Below, piece by piece: positions 1 to 7,140 of a stretch of DNA of 15,006 nucleotides. Every line of letters starts with the position of its first letter. Within the stretch, counting starts at the first letter, position 1. The translations under genes were made by a program, and so were the position numbers. The stretch comes from Prevotellaceae bacterium (GTDB lineage: Bacteria > Bacteroidota > Bacteroidia > Bacteroidales > Bacteroidaceae), in contig JAGKTZ010000047.1 in the NCBI GenBank assembly GCA_021153165.1, positions 1 through 15,006 of the forward strand, read 5' to 3'. The notes below the pieces were generated by a model that saw only the letters and a program-made list of their open reading frames with translations, did no database searches and was not told where the DNA came from.

Positions 1-72
1 AGTCTGGCGATTTTGAAATGTTAAAAAAATCTATTAACATCAATAAAGATGAAGACGCCTCTGTGCATATAT

Positions 73-80
73 TAACTTTG
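73..80 (+). promoter_or_regulatory. Candidate Bacteroidota -7 promoter element
   Basis: TAACTTTG matches the TAnnTTTG consensus of the primary Bacteroidota sigma factor and is followed by CAC, exactly as in the well-supported promoter at 7349-7356. No clear TTG/TTTG -33 element lies 19-21 bases upstream, so it may be weak or need an activator. A transcript would begin near 86-88, inside the left arm of the inverted repeat. No gene follows on this strand, so a small RNA is one possibility and chance another. Confidence 0.4.
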
Positions 81-146
81 CACTTGTATTCGCTGATGGC
101 ACTTTGGTCGTAACATCAACAGACTAAACTATGCGAATACAAGTGC
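80..146. repeat. Perfect 14-bp inverted repeat around a 39-bp spacer
   Basis: The left arm GCACTTGTATTCGC (80-93) is the exact reverse complement of GCGAATACAAGTGC (133-146), and the match stops sharply on both sides. The left arm shares its first base with a TAnnTTTG box. It could be an invertible DNA segment, the long stem of a small RNA, or a regulatory stem-loop. There is no recombinase gene in view and no clear target-site duplication, so its nature is open. Confidence 0.7.
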
Positions 147-277
147 TCTTTGACTTTTTGTACAATATATTTATATGTGCGCTATACGACTGGTGGTGAT
201 TGCAGAGAATTTACTATCGCACAAGAAGTATCTTATTTCCTCTTCATCCACTCGTACCAGGATTCATCTTGGATAAT

Positions 278-313
278 AAAAAAAGCAGGAGAGAAAATCA
301 TATTTCCCTCCCG
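278..313 (-). terminator. Rho-independent terminator of speA
   Basis: Read on the minus strand, an 11-bp stem (arms 303-313 and 286-296, with two G-U pairs) closes a 6-base loop. It is followed within one base by seven T residues (complement of 278-284). It lies about 27 bases past the speA stop codon and would end transcripts coming from topA-aroK-speA. Confidence 0.8.
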
Positions 314-339
314 TTGTAGTTGCTATATAATAATATGTA

Positions 340-2232
340 TTACTCTAGGTAAGTGTAACCATACAATCCAGCACGGTAGTTGGAGATAAACTCCTTGCCT
401 TCTTCGATGGTGATTTTGCCTTCCTTCACTGCTTTGCTCACCCAGGATTCAAGGCGGCGCACCAGACGTTTGGGGTCGTATTGCACATATTCCAGCACGT
501 CGGCAACGGTTTCGCCGTCGATGGTCTTGTCTATGCTGTAGCCATTCTCGTCGATTGATACGTGTACGGCGTTGGTATCGCCGAAGAGGTTGTGCATATT
601 ACCCAGGATCTCCTGATAAGCACCTACCAAGAAGACACCTATATAATAATGCTCACCTGTTTTCACGGGGTGAAGGGGGAGATAGGTCGTCTGCTGATTA
701 TAGTTGACGTAGGTGCAGATCTTTCCGTCCGAGTCGCAGGTAATATCCTGCAATGTCGCCGAACGTGTGGGTTTTTCCTCCAGGCGATGCAAGGGCATGA
801 TGGGGAAAAGTTGGTCGATACCCCAAGAGTCGGGCATACTTTGGAACAGAGAGAAATTGCAGAAGTATTTGTCTGCCATCATCTTGTCCAATTTGCGCAA
901 TTCGTCAGGCACGTGCTTTTGGTGGTGTACCAATTCTGATATTTCGTGAGTAATGCTCCAGTAGAGACTCTCGATTTGTGCACGGGTCTTCAGGTCGATG
1001 ATACCGTGGCGGAACAAATCAAGTGCCTCGTCGCGGATATCTTCGGCATCGTGCCAGTCTTCCAACATTGAGCGGGTAGAAAGTTTGTCCCAGATTTCTG
1101 TGATATCGTGCACCAATTGGTGGTCGTTTTCACTAGGATGAAAATCTTCCGAAGCGTGGGGCATTGATACGCTTTCCAACACATCGAGCACCAATACAGC
1201 GTGGTGTGCAGTGAGCGAGCGACCGCCTTCGGTGATCAGGTTGGGGTGTGGGATATTGTTCTTGTTAGAGGCATCGGCAAAGGTATATACGCAGTCGTTG
1301 ACGTACTCTTGGATAGAATAGTTCACAGAACTTTCCGAATTGCTGGAACGTGTACCATCATAGTCGACACCAAGTCCACCACCGCAGTCGACAAATTCGA
1401 TATTGAAGCCGAGTCGGTGCAATTGCACGTAGAATTGTGCTGCTTCGCGCAGGGCTGTTGAGATGCGGCGAATCTTTGTGATTTGCGAACCGATATGGAA
1501 GTGAATCAACTTCAAACAATCGCGCATGCCGAGTTCATCCAATTGGCTCAATGCAGCTAGTAGTTCGGTTGAATTCAATCCAAATTTTGACGCATCGCCA
1601 CCACTTTCCTGCCACTTACCAGTACCAGACGATGCTAACTTGATACGTATACCAAGATTAGGACGTACGCCCAACTTTTCAGCAGTGCGAGCGATAGTTT
1701 CAAGCTCGTGCATCTTTTCGATCACCAGGAACACACGCTTTCCCATCTTTTGTGCCAACAGGGCCAGTTCGATGAAGTTTTGGTCCTTGTGGCCGTTGCA
1801 AATGATGAGTGAGTCGCTGTCCATGTTGGTAGCAAGCACGGCGTGCAATTCGGGTTTTGAACCAGCTTCCAGACCGAGGTTGTATTTCTTACCATGGCTG
1901 ATGATTTCCTCAACGACAGGGCGCATCTGATTCACCTTGATGGGATAGATGATGAAGTGGTCTGCCTGGTAGTTGTATTCCTTTTCTGCCTTGACAAAGC
2001 ATTCTGCCGTTTTCTCGATACGATTGTTCAGAATATCGGGAAAGCGGAGCAAGACTGGGGCGGAAATATCACGCAGTGCCAAATCATCTACCACTTCCTT
2101 CAAGTCTATCTTCGCACCATTCTTCTTGGGCGACACATAAGCGTGGCCCTCTTCGTTGATACCAAAATAGTTGACTCCCCAACCTTTGATGTTGTAAAGT
2201 TCTTCTGAGTCTTCAATACGCCATTTTCTCAT
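340..2232 (-). CDS. speA: Biosynthetic arginine decarboxylase (PLP-dependent)
   Basis: This enzyme converts arginine to agmatine and CO2, the first step of the agmatine route to putrescine and spermidine. It belongs to the fold III PLP decarboxylases in the cytoplasm. The 630 residues match the usual length. Visible marks are YPIKVNQ at 96-101 with Lys99 as the PLP lysine, GLEAGSKPEL at 120-129, HFHIGSQ at 244-250, the glycine-rich CGGGLGVDYDG at 283-293, TEGGRS at 334-339, and CDSDGKI at 499-505, whose Cys499 is the catalytic cysteine of the partner subunit's active site. The ATG start leads directly into the conserved N-terminal region. The gene lies 71 bp behind aroK on the same strand with no terminator between, so it is probably the last gene of the topA-aroK-speA transcript. 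A clear terminator follows at 278-313. Confidence 0.96.
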   Translation of the reverse strand: MRKWRIEDSEELYNIKGWGVNYFGINEEGHAYVSPKKNGAKIDLKEVVDDLALRDISAPVLLRFPDILNNRIEKTAECFVKAEKEYNYQADHFIIYPIKVNQMRPVVEEIISHGKKYNLGLEAGSKPELHAVLATNMDSDSLIICNGHKDQNFIELALLAQKMGKRVFLVIEKMHELETIARTAEKLGVRPNLGIRIKLASSGTGKWQESGGDASKFGLNSTELLAALSQLDELGMRDCLKLIHFHIGSQITKIRRISTALREAAQFYVQLHRLGFNIEFVDCGGGLGVDYDGTRSSNSESSVNYSIQEYVNDCVYTFADASNKNNIPHPNLITEGGRSLTAHHAVLVLDVLESVSMPHASEDFHPSENDHQLVHDITEIWDKLSTRSMLEDWHDAEDIRDEALDLFRHGIIDLKTRAQIESLYWSITHEISELVHHQKHVPDELRKLDKMMADKYFCNFSLFQSMPDSWGIDQLFPIMPLHRLEEKPTRSATLQDITCDSDGKICTYVNYNQQTTYLPLHPVKTGEHYYIGVFLVGAYQEILGNMHNLFGDTNAVHVSIDENGYSIDKTIDGETVADVLEYVQYDPKRLVRRLESWVSKAVKEGKITIEEGKEFISNYRAGLYGYTYLE

Positions 2233-2303
2233 GGTGAAAAAAGATTATTACGTCAAGGCGACGTTGATTATTATTTATTTTTCAAAAATTCTAAATTTGC
2301 TAG

Positions 2304-2849
2304 CTACTCTTTCAAGCCTCTAGTCTTCAAAATATCATCTACGACAAGGTCTATCTTGTCAAAATTGTCCAGCACGTTGACATCGATGATATGTTGTGCT
2401 TTTTCGTAGAACTGGCTTCGTTCTTGCAACTGCTGTGAAACGAATTCGTGCAATTCCTCAGGGCTTTTTCCCTTCAACAAGGGACGTTCGCCCTTGCTGA
2501 TTTTGAGGTGGCTGCAAATGGTCTCGGGAGTTGCTTTCAAGTAGTAGGTTTCTGCCACTTGATTCATATATTCCATATTGTCAAAGAAGCATGGTGTACC
2601 CCCGCCGCAAGACAATACAATGTTCTCAAACTCTGCTGCCTCGTGAAGCATACGTCGCTCCAAATCTCTGAAACGTTCTTCCCCTTGTTCGGCAAAGATT
2701 TTAGGCACCTTGGAGTGAAATCGTTCCTCGATATACCAGTCCAGATCGTAGAAGGTGCGCCCCATCTTTTTTGCCAAAGCCTTGCCGACCGTGGTCTTTC
2801 CGGCACACATATAACCTACGAGGATGATACATTTAGCGTCGTTTATCAT
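2304..2849 (-). CDS. aroK: Shikimate kinase
   Basis: It phosphorylates shikimate at the 3-hydroxyl with ATP, the fifth step of the shikimate pathway to chorismate and the aromatic amino acids. The 181-residue protein has the full set of family marks: a Walker A loop GYMCAGKTT at 12-20 with Lys18, the shikimate-binding aspartate in DLDWYIEE (Asp37), the substrate-binding Arg61 in ERFRDLE, the Walker B-like SCGGGTP at 81-87, and the LID arginine in GERPLL (Arg123). The start ATG sits 11 codons before the Walker A glycine, as is normal. It lies 57 bp downstream of topA and 71 bp upstream of speA, all on the minus strand. I see no good TAnnTTTG promoter in the gap before it, so co-transcription with topA is likely. 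It could equally be named aroL; the two isoenzymes cannot be told apart from sequence alone here. Confidence 0.95.
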   Translation of the reverse strand: MINDAKCIILVGYMCAGKTTVGKALAKKMGRTFYDLDWYIEERFHSKVPKIFAEQGEERFRDLERRMLHEAAEFENIVLSCGGGTPCFFDNMEYMNQVAETYYLKATPETICSHLKISKGERPLLKGKSPEELHEFVSQQLQERSQFYEKAQHIIDVNVLDNFDKIDLVVDDILKTRGLKE

Positions 2850-2906
2850 AGCCGTATCAGATTGTAAAAGAGATTTTATCTAATTGAGTCGCCAAAGGAT
2901 GGAAAT

Positions 2907-5231
2907 TTATTTTTTCTTCGATTTCACCGGTGTTTCTACGATCTTTCGGCATTCTTCCAAAGTCAAATCTGCTGCATTCGTCGCTTTATTCTTTGGTATG
3001 CGATAGTTTTTGCCTTTATACACGATATAGGGGCCATATCTGCCGGTGCGGACTTCCATCTCGGGTTCTTCGTCGAATGATTTCAGATGACTCTTTTCTT
3101 CAGAATCTCGCTTATCTTGAATCAATTCTATCGCACGTTCGAGCGAGATTTCAAGGGGATCCTCGCCCTTAGGTATTGACACGAATTTGCCGGCGTGACG
3201 TACGTAGGGGCCAAAGCGTCCTGTATTGGCCTCGATCATTTCGCCTTCGTACTCGCCCAACTTTCGTGGCAAGCGGAAGAGTTCCAGTGCTTCTTCCAGG
3301 GTAATGCTATTCATGCTCAAGTTGGCTGGTAGCGTTGCGAAGCGGGGCTTTTCCTCCTCGCCAGCGACTCCGATTTGCACCATTGGTCCAAATTTGCCAA
3401 TACGCACTTTCACGGGTTTTCCGCTCTCAGGATCTATACCGATTTCTCTTTCGCCGACGCGCAATTCTGTTCTTTCCTCCATCGCACGATCTACGCTGGG
3501 CGAAAAGTCTCCGTAGAATTGTTGAATCAGCGAAGTCCACTCTTTTTTACCTTCTGCTACGTGGTCAAAATCCTTTTCTACGTTTGCAGTAAAGTTGTAA
3601 TCCAAGATTTCAGGGAAATTGTTTGTCAAGAAATTATTCACCACGGTACCTGTATCAGTAGGCAGGAGTTTACCCTTTTCTGCTCCCACACGCTCTTCGA
3701 CTTGTGAAGCAGAAATTTTGCCTTGCGCCAGCGTCAATACGTCACAAGTACGGAGAAAACCTTCACGGTCTCCCTTTTCTACATATTTGCGTTGTTGAAT
3801 TGTAGAAATTGTTGGGGCATAAGTAGAAGGACGACCGATACCGAGTTCTTCCATTTTGTGTACGAGAGAGGCCTCTGTGTAGCGCATAGGTTGGCGCGAA
3901 TAACGTTGGCGTGCAGAAATATCTGCATAGCCTAACACATCACCTTCGCTGAGTGGTGGAAGAAGTGCCTCGTCGTTTTCATTTTCATTTTCCACGTCGC
4001 GGCTTTCACGATAGACCTTGAGAAAACCGTCAAACAACAAGACTTCGCCCGTTGCTTGGAACACTTCCTCGCGACCGCCTACTGTAATAGTGATCACAGT
4101 CTTTTCTAATTTTGCATCAGCCATCTGACTAGCGATAGTGCGCTTCCAGATGAGTGAATATAGTCGTTTCTCTTGTGGTGTACCATCAATCTTCTCGCGC
4201 GACATATCTGTTGGGCGAATCGCTTCGTGGGCTTCTTGTGCTCCCTTTGCCTGAGTGTGGTAGGTATGGCGATGATGATATTCCTCTCCCATCAGGTTCT
4301 TGATGACGGGACCGCAACTATTCAGGCACAATTGTGAGAGGTTCATCGAGTCGGTACGCATGTAGGTGATCCACCCTGCTTCGTAGAGTGATTGCGCCAC
4401 GCGCATTGTTGTTGCTACGGGGAAGCCTAGTTTGCGCGAAGCCTCTTGCTGTAGTGTTGATGTAGTAAATGGAGGCGCTGGTGTACGCTTTGTTGGACGT
4501 TTTACTACACTTTCTACGGTAAATTCGGCATTTTTGCAAGATTCCAAGAATGCTTTTGCTTCAGCCTCGGTCTTGAACGCCTTGTTCAATTCGGCACGAA
4601 GAAGTACTGTTGCACCTTCGCCTTCTTGTGATTGGGGCAATACGAAGTTGGCTACTACTCGGTAGACCATTTCGCTTTGAAAGTTTTCTATCTCCCTTTC
4701 GCGCTCCACAATCAGCCTCACTGCTACGCTCTGCACACGACCTGCCGAGAGATTGGGTTTAACTTTGCGCCAAAGCACTGGCGAAAGTTTGAAACCGACC
4801 AAGCGGTCGAGCACACGACGTGCTTGCTGAGCATCTACAAGGTTGTGGTCGATATTTCTGGGGTTTTCGATTGCTGAAAGAATGGCAGGTTTCGTGATTT
4901 CGTGAAAGACGATGCGCTTAGCACGTGCTGGGTCCAACTTGAGCACCTCAGCCAAGTGCCACGAGATGGCTTCTCCCTCGCGGTCTTCATCGGATGCCAG
5001 CCACACAGTGTCCACCTTCTTGGCCTGTGCACGCAGATCACTCACCACCTTAGTCTTGTCGGCGGGTATTTCGTATTCGGGTTGAAAAGTTTCGAGGTCA
5101 ACACCAAAATTTTTCTTCTTCAAATCGCGAATGTGTCCAAAACTAGACATGACTTTGTAGTCCTCGCCGAGGAATTTTTCAATAGTCTTGGCTTTAGCCG
5201 GAGACTCCACGATGACTAAGTTCTTTGGCAT
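2907..5231 (-). CDS. topA: DNA topoisomerase I (type IA)
   Basis: It relaxes negatively supercoiled DNA by cutting one strand through a 5'-phosphotyrosyl link. The TOPRIM domain occupies about residues 1-130, with Glu9 in VESPAKAKTIEKF and the metal-binding triad Asp81, Asp83, Glu85 in SDEDREGE. The catalytic core follows, with LSAGRVQSVAVRLI at 161-174 and the active-site Tyr290 in GWITYMRTDS, whose Arg292 is also conserved. The C-terminus lacks the four-cysteine zinc fingers of the Escherichia coli enzyme. In their place are three topoisomerase C-terminal repeats around 605-650, 665-705 and 725-765, two carrying GR(F/Y)GPY and the first the variant GKFGPM, then a lysine-rich tail. The length of 774 residues suits Bacteroidota TopA. 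The ATG begins with MPKNLVIVES, the usual N-terminus. It is the first gene of the minus cluster and has its own promoter at 5263-5293. Confidence 0.97.
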   Translation of the reverse strand: MPKNLVIVESPAKAKTIEKFLGEDYKVMSSFGHIRDLKKKNFGVDLETFQPEYEIPADKTKVVSDLRAQAKKVDTVWLASDEDREGEAISWHLAEVLKLDPARAKRIVFHEITKPAILSAIENPRNIDHNLVDAQQARRVLDRLVGFKLSPVLWRKVKPNLSAGRVQSVAVRLIVEREREIENFQSEMVYRVVANFVLPQSQEGEGATVLLRAELNKAFKTEAEAKAFLESCKNAEFTVESVVKRPTKRTPAPPFTTSTLQQEASRKLGFPVATTMRVAQSLYEAGWITYMRTDSMNLSQLCLNSCGPVIKNLMGEEYHHRHTYHTQAKGAQEAHEAIRPTDMSREKIDGTPQEKRLYSLIWKRTIASQMADAKLEKTVITITVGGREEVFQATGEVLLFDGFLKVYRESRDVENENENDEALLPPLSEGDVLGYADISARQRYSRQPMRYTEASLVHKMEELGIGRPSTYAPTISTIQQRKYVEKGDREGFLRTCDVLTLAQGKISASQVEERVGAEKGKLLPTDTGTVVNNFLTNNFPEILDYNFTANVEKDFDHVAEGKKEWTSLIQQFYGDFSPSVDRAMEERTELRVGEREIGIDPESGKPVKVRIGKFGPMVQIGVAGEEEKPRFATLPANLSMNSITLEEALELFRLPRKLGEYEGEMIEANTGRFGPYVRHAGKFVSIPKGEDPLEISLERAIELIQDKRDSEEKSHLKSFDEEPEMEVRTGRYGPYIVYKGKNYRIPKNKATNAADLTLEECRKIVETPVKSKKK

Positions 5232-5262
5232 AATGTTTTTGAGTGTTTTTTAATTTCGCCTG

Positions 5263-5293
5263 CAAAAGTAGAAAAAAAAGCATGACCACACAA
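5263..5293 (-). promoter_or_regulatory. Promoter of topA
   Basis: On the minus strand a TTG (5293-5291) is followed after exactly 20 bases by TACTTTTG (5270-5263), a full match to the TAnnTTTG element with normal Bacteroidota spacing. Transcription would start near 5257, leaving a leader of about 25 bases before the topA ATG. It faces away from ung. Confidence 0.8.
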
Positions 5294-5387
5294 TATAAAT
5301 AGGAAAGTTTTCAAAAACGTCGTGAAATCCGTTCTGTTTTTGTTGCAAATAAGGAGGTTTTTCGAGAGTATTTTGAAAAAAAAGTTC

Positions 5388-5395
5388 TACCTTTG
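5388..5395 (+). promoter_or_regulatory. Probable -7 element of the ung promoter
   Basis: TACCTTTG matches TAnnTTTG and lies 21 bases before the ung ATG, so the mRNA leader would be very short, about 15 bases. No TTG is found at the expected distance upstream; the nearest, at 5373-5375, is too close. The element is likely but not complete. Confidence 0.55.
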
Positions 5396-5416
5396 TCTTC
5401 GTTTTAAAGAAAAGTT

Positions 5417-6079
5417 ATGAATGTAAAAATACACCCTTCCTGGGCGTCGCGACTGCAAGCGGAATTTGAAGCGCCCTACTTCCAGGAATTGACAGACTTC
5501 GTGCGCAATGAATATCGTACGGGCGTGTGCTACCCGCCTGGGGGGAAGATTTTCAATGCATTTGACTTGTGCCCCTTTGATCAGACAAAAGTTGTCATCA
5601 TCGGTCAAGATCCCTATCACGAAGAGGGACAGGCTGAAGGGCTCTGCTTCTCGGTAGCCGAAGGTGTACCACATCCGCCATCGTTGCAAAATATCTTCAA
5701 GGAGATCGAGGGGGATTTGGGACGCCCCGTTCCTCGCAATGGCAGTCTGGAGAGATGGGCGAAACAGGGCGTATTGTTGCTCAACGCCACCCTAACCGTG
5801 CGTGCGCACAAAGCCGGTTCTCACCAAGGCAAGGGTTGGGAACGATTCACAGATGCTGTCATCGCACGCCTTTCTGCCGAGCGCGAGAATCTGGTGTTTT
5901 TGCTTTGGGGATCGTACGCTCAGAAGAAAGGCCTGGTCATTGACCGCAATCGCCACTTGGTGCTTTGTTCGGCACACCCCTCGCCACTTTCGGCATACCG
6001 TGGTTTCTTTGGCAATCACCACTTCACGTTGACCAACGACTACCTTATCTCTCATCAACTTGACCCTATTGTCTGGTAG
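5417..6079 (+). CDS. ung: Uracil-DNA glycosylase (family 1)
   Basis: It removes uracil from DNA, the first step of base excision repair after cytosine deamination or dUTP misincorporation. At 220 residues it has the normal family 1 length. The water-activating motif GQDPYH is at 63-68 (catalytic Asp65), the uracil-stacking Phe is in GLCFS at 75-79, the uracil-reading Asn123 is in LLNATLTV, and the DNA-intercalation loop HPSPLSA is at 187-193 with His187. The ATG gives the typical short N-terminus before the conserved WA..L segment. It is divergent from topA across a 185-bp gap. A hairpin follows the stop codon, so ung is probably a single-gene transcript or only loosely linked to the DUF3109 gene 101 bp downstream. 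Confidence 0.97.
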   Translation: MNVKIHPSWASRLQAEFEAPYFQELTDFVRNEYRTGVCYPPGGKIFNAFDLCPFDQTKVVIIGQDPYHEEGQAEGLCFSVAEGVPHPPSLQNIFKEIEGDLGRPVPRNGSLERWAKQGVLLLNATLTVRAHKAGSHQGKGWERFTDAVIARLSAERENLVFLLWGSYAQKKGLVIDRNRHLVLCSAHPSPLSAYRGFFGNHHFTLTNDYLISHQLDPIVW

Positions 6080-6081
6080 GA

Positions 6082-6117
6082 TTTTTCCCGATGAAATGGG
6101 AGAAAAACGTATTTTTC
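6082..6117 (+). terminator. Weak hairpin behind ung
   Basis: TTTTTCCC (6082-6089) pairs with GGGAGAAAAA (6098-6107) to give an 8-bp stem with one G-U pair and a loop of GATGAAAT. A T-run at 6112-6116 follows after a few bases. It resembles a modest, possibly two-way terminator. The loop and flank also share a 12-base block with the hairpin at 7027-7050. Confidence 0.4.
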
Positions 6118-6180
6118 ATACATAAAACAGACGTCTGATAAAAATATACTGAATATTCACACAAAATACATAATTTCACC

Positions 6181-6774
6181 ATGATGCTACCCATACTACA
6201 AGTCGGCGATGTATTGATTTCGCCGGATATCCTGACCGAGAAATTTTGTTGCGACCTTGATGCTTGTGGCGGAGCCTGCTGTATCGAGGGCGATGCCGGT
6301 GCGCCATTGACACTGGAGGAAGTGGGCGAACTAGAAAACGTCCTCGACACCGTCTGGGGCGACTTGAGCGCCGAGGCCCAAAGCGTGCTCGACAAACAGG
6401 GTGTGGCATACAATGACCCTGAGGGCGATTTGGTTACATCGATAGTTCGTGGCAAGGACTGCGCCTTCACCTGCTACGATGCGAATGGTTGCTGCTTTTG
6501 CGCTACCGAACGTGCCTTCCGCGAAGGTCGTACATCGTGGTGCAAACCTATTTCCTGCGCGCTCTATCCCATTCGCGAGAAGAAATTGAGCAACGGTTTG
6601 GTCGGCCTGAACTACCACCGATGGAATGTCTGTGGTGCAGCGGTGAAAAAAGGTCGCGAACTGAATTTACCTGTCTACAAATTCTTGCGCGAGCCCCTGA
6701 TCCGCCGATTTGGTGAGGATTGGTACAAGGAACTGGAAACCTTGGCCGAAGAAGTCCTGAAGATGGAGCAATAA
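6181..6774 (+). CDS. DUF3109 family cysteine-rich protein
   Basis: The 197-residue protein matches the DUF3109 family, common in Bacteroidota and of unknown function, distantly similar in cysteine pattern to the YkgJ-type metal-chelating proteins. Thirteen cysteines are visible: a cluster FCCDLDACGGACC at 22-34, Cys94 and Cys98, GCCFC at 103-107, WCKPISC at 120-126 and Cys151. This arrangement suggests bound zinc, iron or an Fe-S cluster, but that is inference. There is no signal peptide or membrane segment, so it is probably cytoplasmic. The first of two adjacent ATGs is used as start; the second is three bases on. No strong promoter is visible in the 101-bp gap before it, which holds a 10-bp palindrome CAGACGTCTG at 6128-6137. 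A very strong terminator follows at 6833-6885. Confidence 0.88.
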   Translation: MMLPILQVGDVLISPDILTEKFCCDLDACGGACCIEGDAGAPLTLEEVGELENVLDTVWGDLSAEAQSVLDKQGVAYNDPEGDLVTSIVRGKDCAFTCYDANGCCFCATERAFREGRTSWCKPISCALYPIREKKLSNGLVGLNYHRWNVCGAAVKKGRELNLPVYKFLREPLIRRFGEDWYKELETLAEEVLKMEQ

Positions 6775-6832
6775 ACAGCCCCTCTGTTAAATCTCGTATA
6801 TCCGACAACCTTTCACCTTTGATTGACTACAT

Positions 6833-6885
6833 ATCGCCCCGCCGTTGCTGGTTGAGAAATACAGCAAACGGCGGGGCGATTTTTT
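6833..6885 (+). terminator. Strong rho-independent terminator after the DUF3109 gene
   Basis: The left arm at 6833-6850 and the right arm at 6862-6880 form an 18-bp GC-rich stem with a single bulged A around an 11-base loop. Six T residues (6880-6885) follow. It lies about 58 bases past the stop codon and should separate this gene from what follows. Confidence 0.9.
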
Positions 6886-6954
6886 GGGATTATTTAAGCG
6901 CAAATGTTAATTCGCAAAACACAAGGATTGGCGCAGCAAAAACAAACCAATGCT

Positions 6955-7024
6955 TTGTTGAAAAAAGTCGTCGCGAAATTTCAAAAAAACCTTGACTTTT
7001 TTCAACAAGACGTCGCGAAATTTT
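6955..7024. repeat. Composite inverted and direct repeat
   Basis: TTGTTGAAAAAAGTC (6955-6969) is the exact reverse complement of GACTTTTTTCAACAA (6994-7008). Immediately after the left arm is GTCGCGAAATTT (6970-6981), and three bases after the right arm the same 12 bases recur in the same direction (7012-7023), each followed by C or TC. The result is arm-unit-spacer-arm-unit, a built structure rather than a simple hairpin. It lies in noncoding DNA between two terminators. It may be a repeat family member or a protein-binding array. Confidence 0.7.
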
Positions 7025-7026
7025 CA

Positions 7027-7050
7027 CGATGAAACGGGTGTTTTTCATCA
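7027..7050. repeat. Small hairpin related to the one behind ung
   Basis: GATGAAA (7028-7034) pairs with TTTCATC (7043-7049) around an 8-base loop. Its left half, CGATGAAACGGG, matches CGATGAAATGGG at 6089-6100 in 11 of 12 bases, and both are followed by GT and a TTTTTCAT block. Two related hairpins in neighbouring gaps suggest a dispersed intergenic repeat. Confidence 0.45.
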
Positions 7051-7065
7051 AAAGTACCAAAAAAC

Positions 7066-7104
7066 AATAGGGAGTACCCTGTTTAAGGATGCTCCCTATT
7101 TTTG
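7066..7104. terminator. Two-way hairpin terminator
   Basis: AATAGGGAG (7066-7074) and CTCCCTATT (7092-7100) are perfect 9-base inverted arms with a further CCT/AGG pairing inside. T residues follow on the plus strand (7099-7103), and an A-run at 7059-7064 gives a T-run on the minus strand. It would act in both directions. A minus-strand promoter lies right beside it at 7110-7140. Confidence 0.7.
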
Positions 7105-7109
7105 TGTCA

Positions 7110-7140
7110 CAAAGATACGAAAAAATTACGCGAAATCCAA
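7110..7140 (-). promoter_or_regulatory. Strong minus-strand promoter without a gene
   Basis: On the minus strand TTG (7140-7138) is followed after exactly 20 bases by TATCTTTG (7117-7110), a full consensus match. Transcription would start near 7103 and enter the terminator hairpin 7100-7066 at once. No minus-strand gene lies downstream before the antisense of the DUF3109 gene. It may make a very short RNA. Confidence 0.65.

Larger units (their letters stand above)
1..277. other. Gene-free left edge of the window
   Basis: No convincing protein gene is visible here. A plus-strand frame is open from base 3 to a TAA at 111-113 but resembles nothing I know and runs through the promoter-like box and the inverted repeat. 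A reading frame from about 150 to 389 overlaps the speA terminator and the 3' end of speA on the other strand, so I do not call it. What can be supported is a TAnnTTTG box at 73-80 and a perfect inverted repeat at 80-93/133-146. The AT-rich rest shows nothing further. Confidence 0.6.

Noticed and set aside
3..113. Open plus-strand frame from the window edge to a TAA
   Set aside because: It is short, unlike any family I know, and overlaps a promoter-like box and an inverted repeat; it could still be the end of an upstream gene, but I cannot support it.
150..389. 79-codon plus-strand frame
   Set aside because: It overlaps the speA terminator and the speA 3' end, and its composition is not protein-like.
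2250..2264. ACGTC/GACGT inverted repeat in the aroK-speA gap
   Set aside because: A 5-bp stem without a T-run is expected by chance.
6128..6137. 10-bp palindrome CAGACGTCTG before the DUF3109 gene
   Set aside because: It is too short to name as an operator without a regulator or a second copy.
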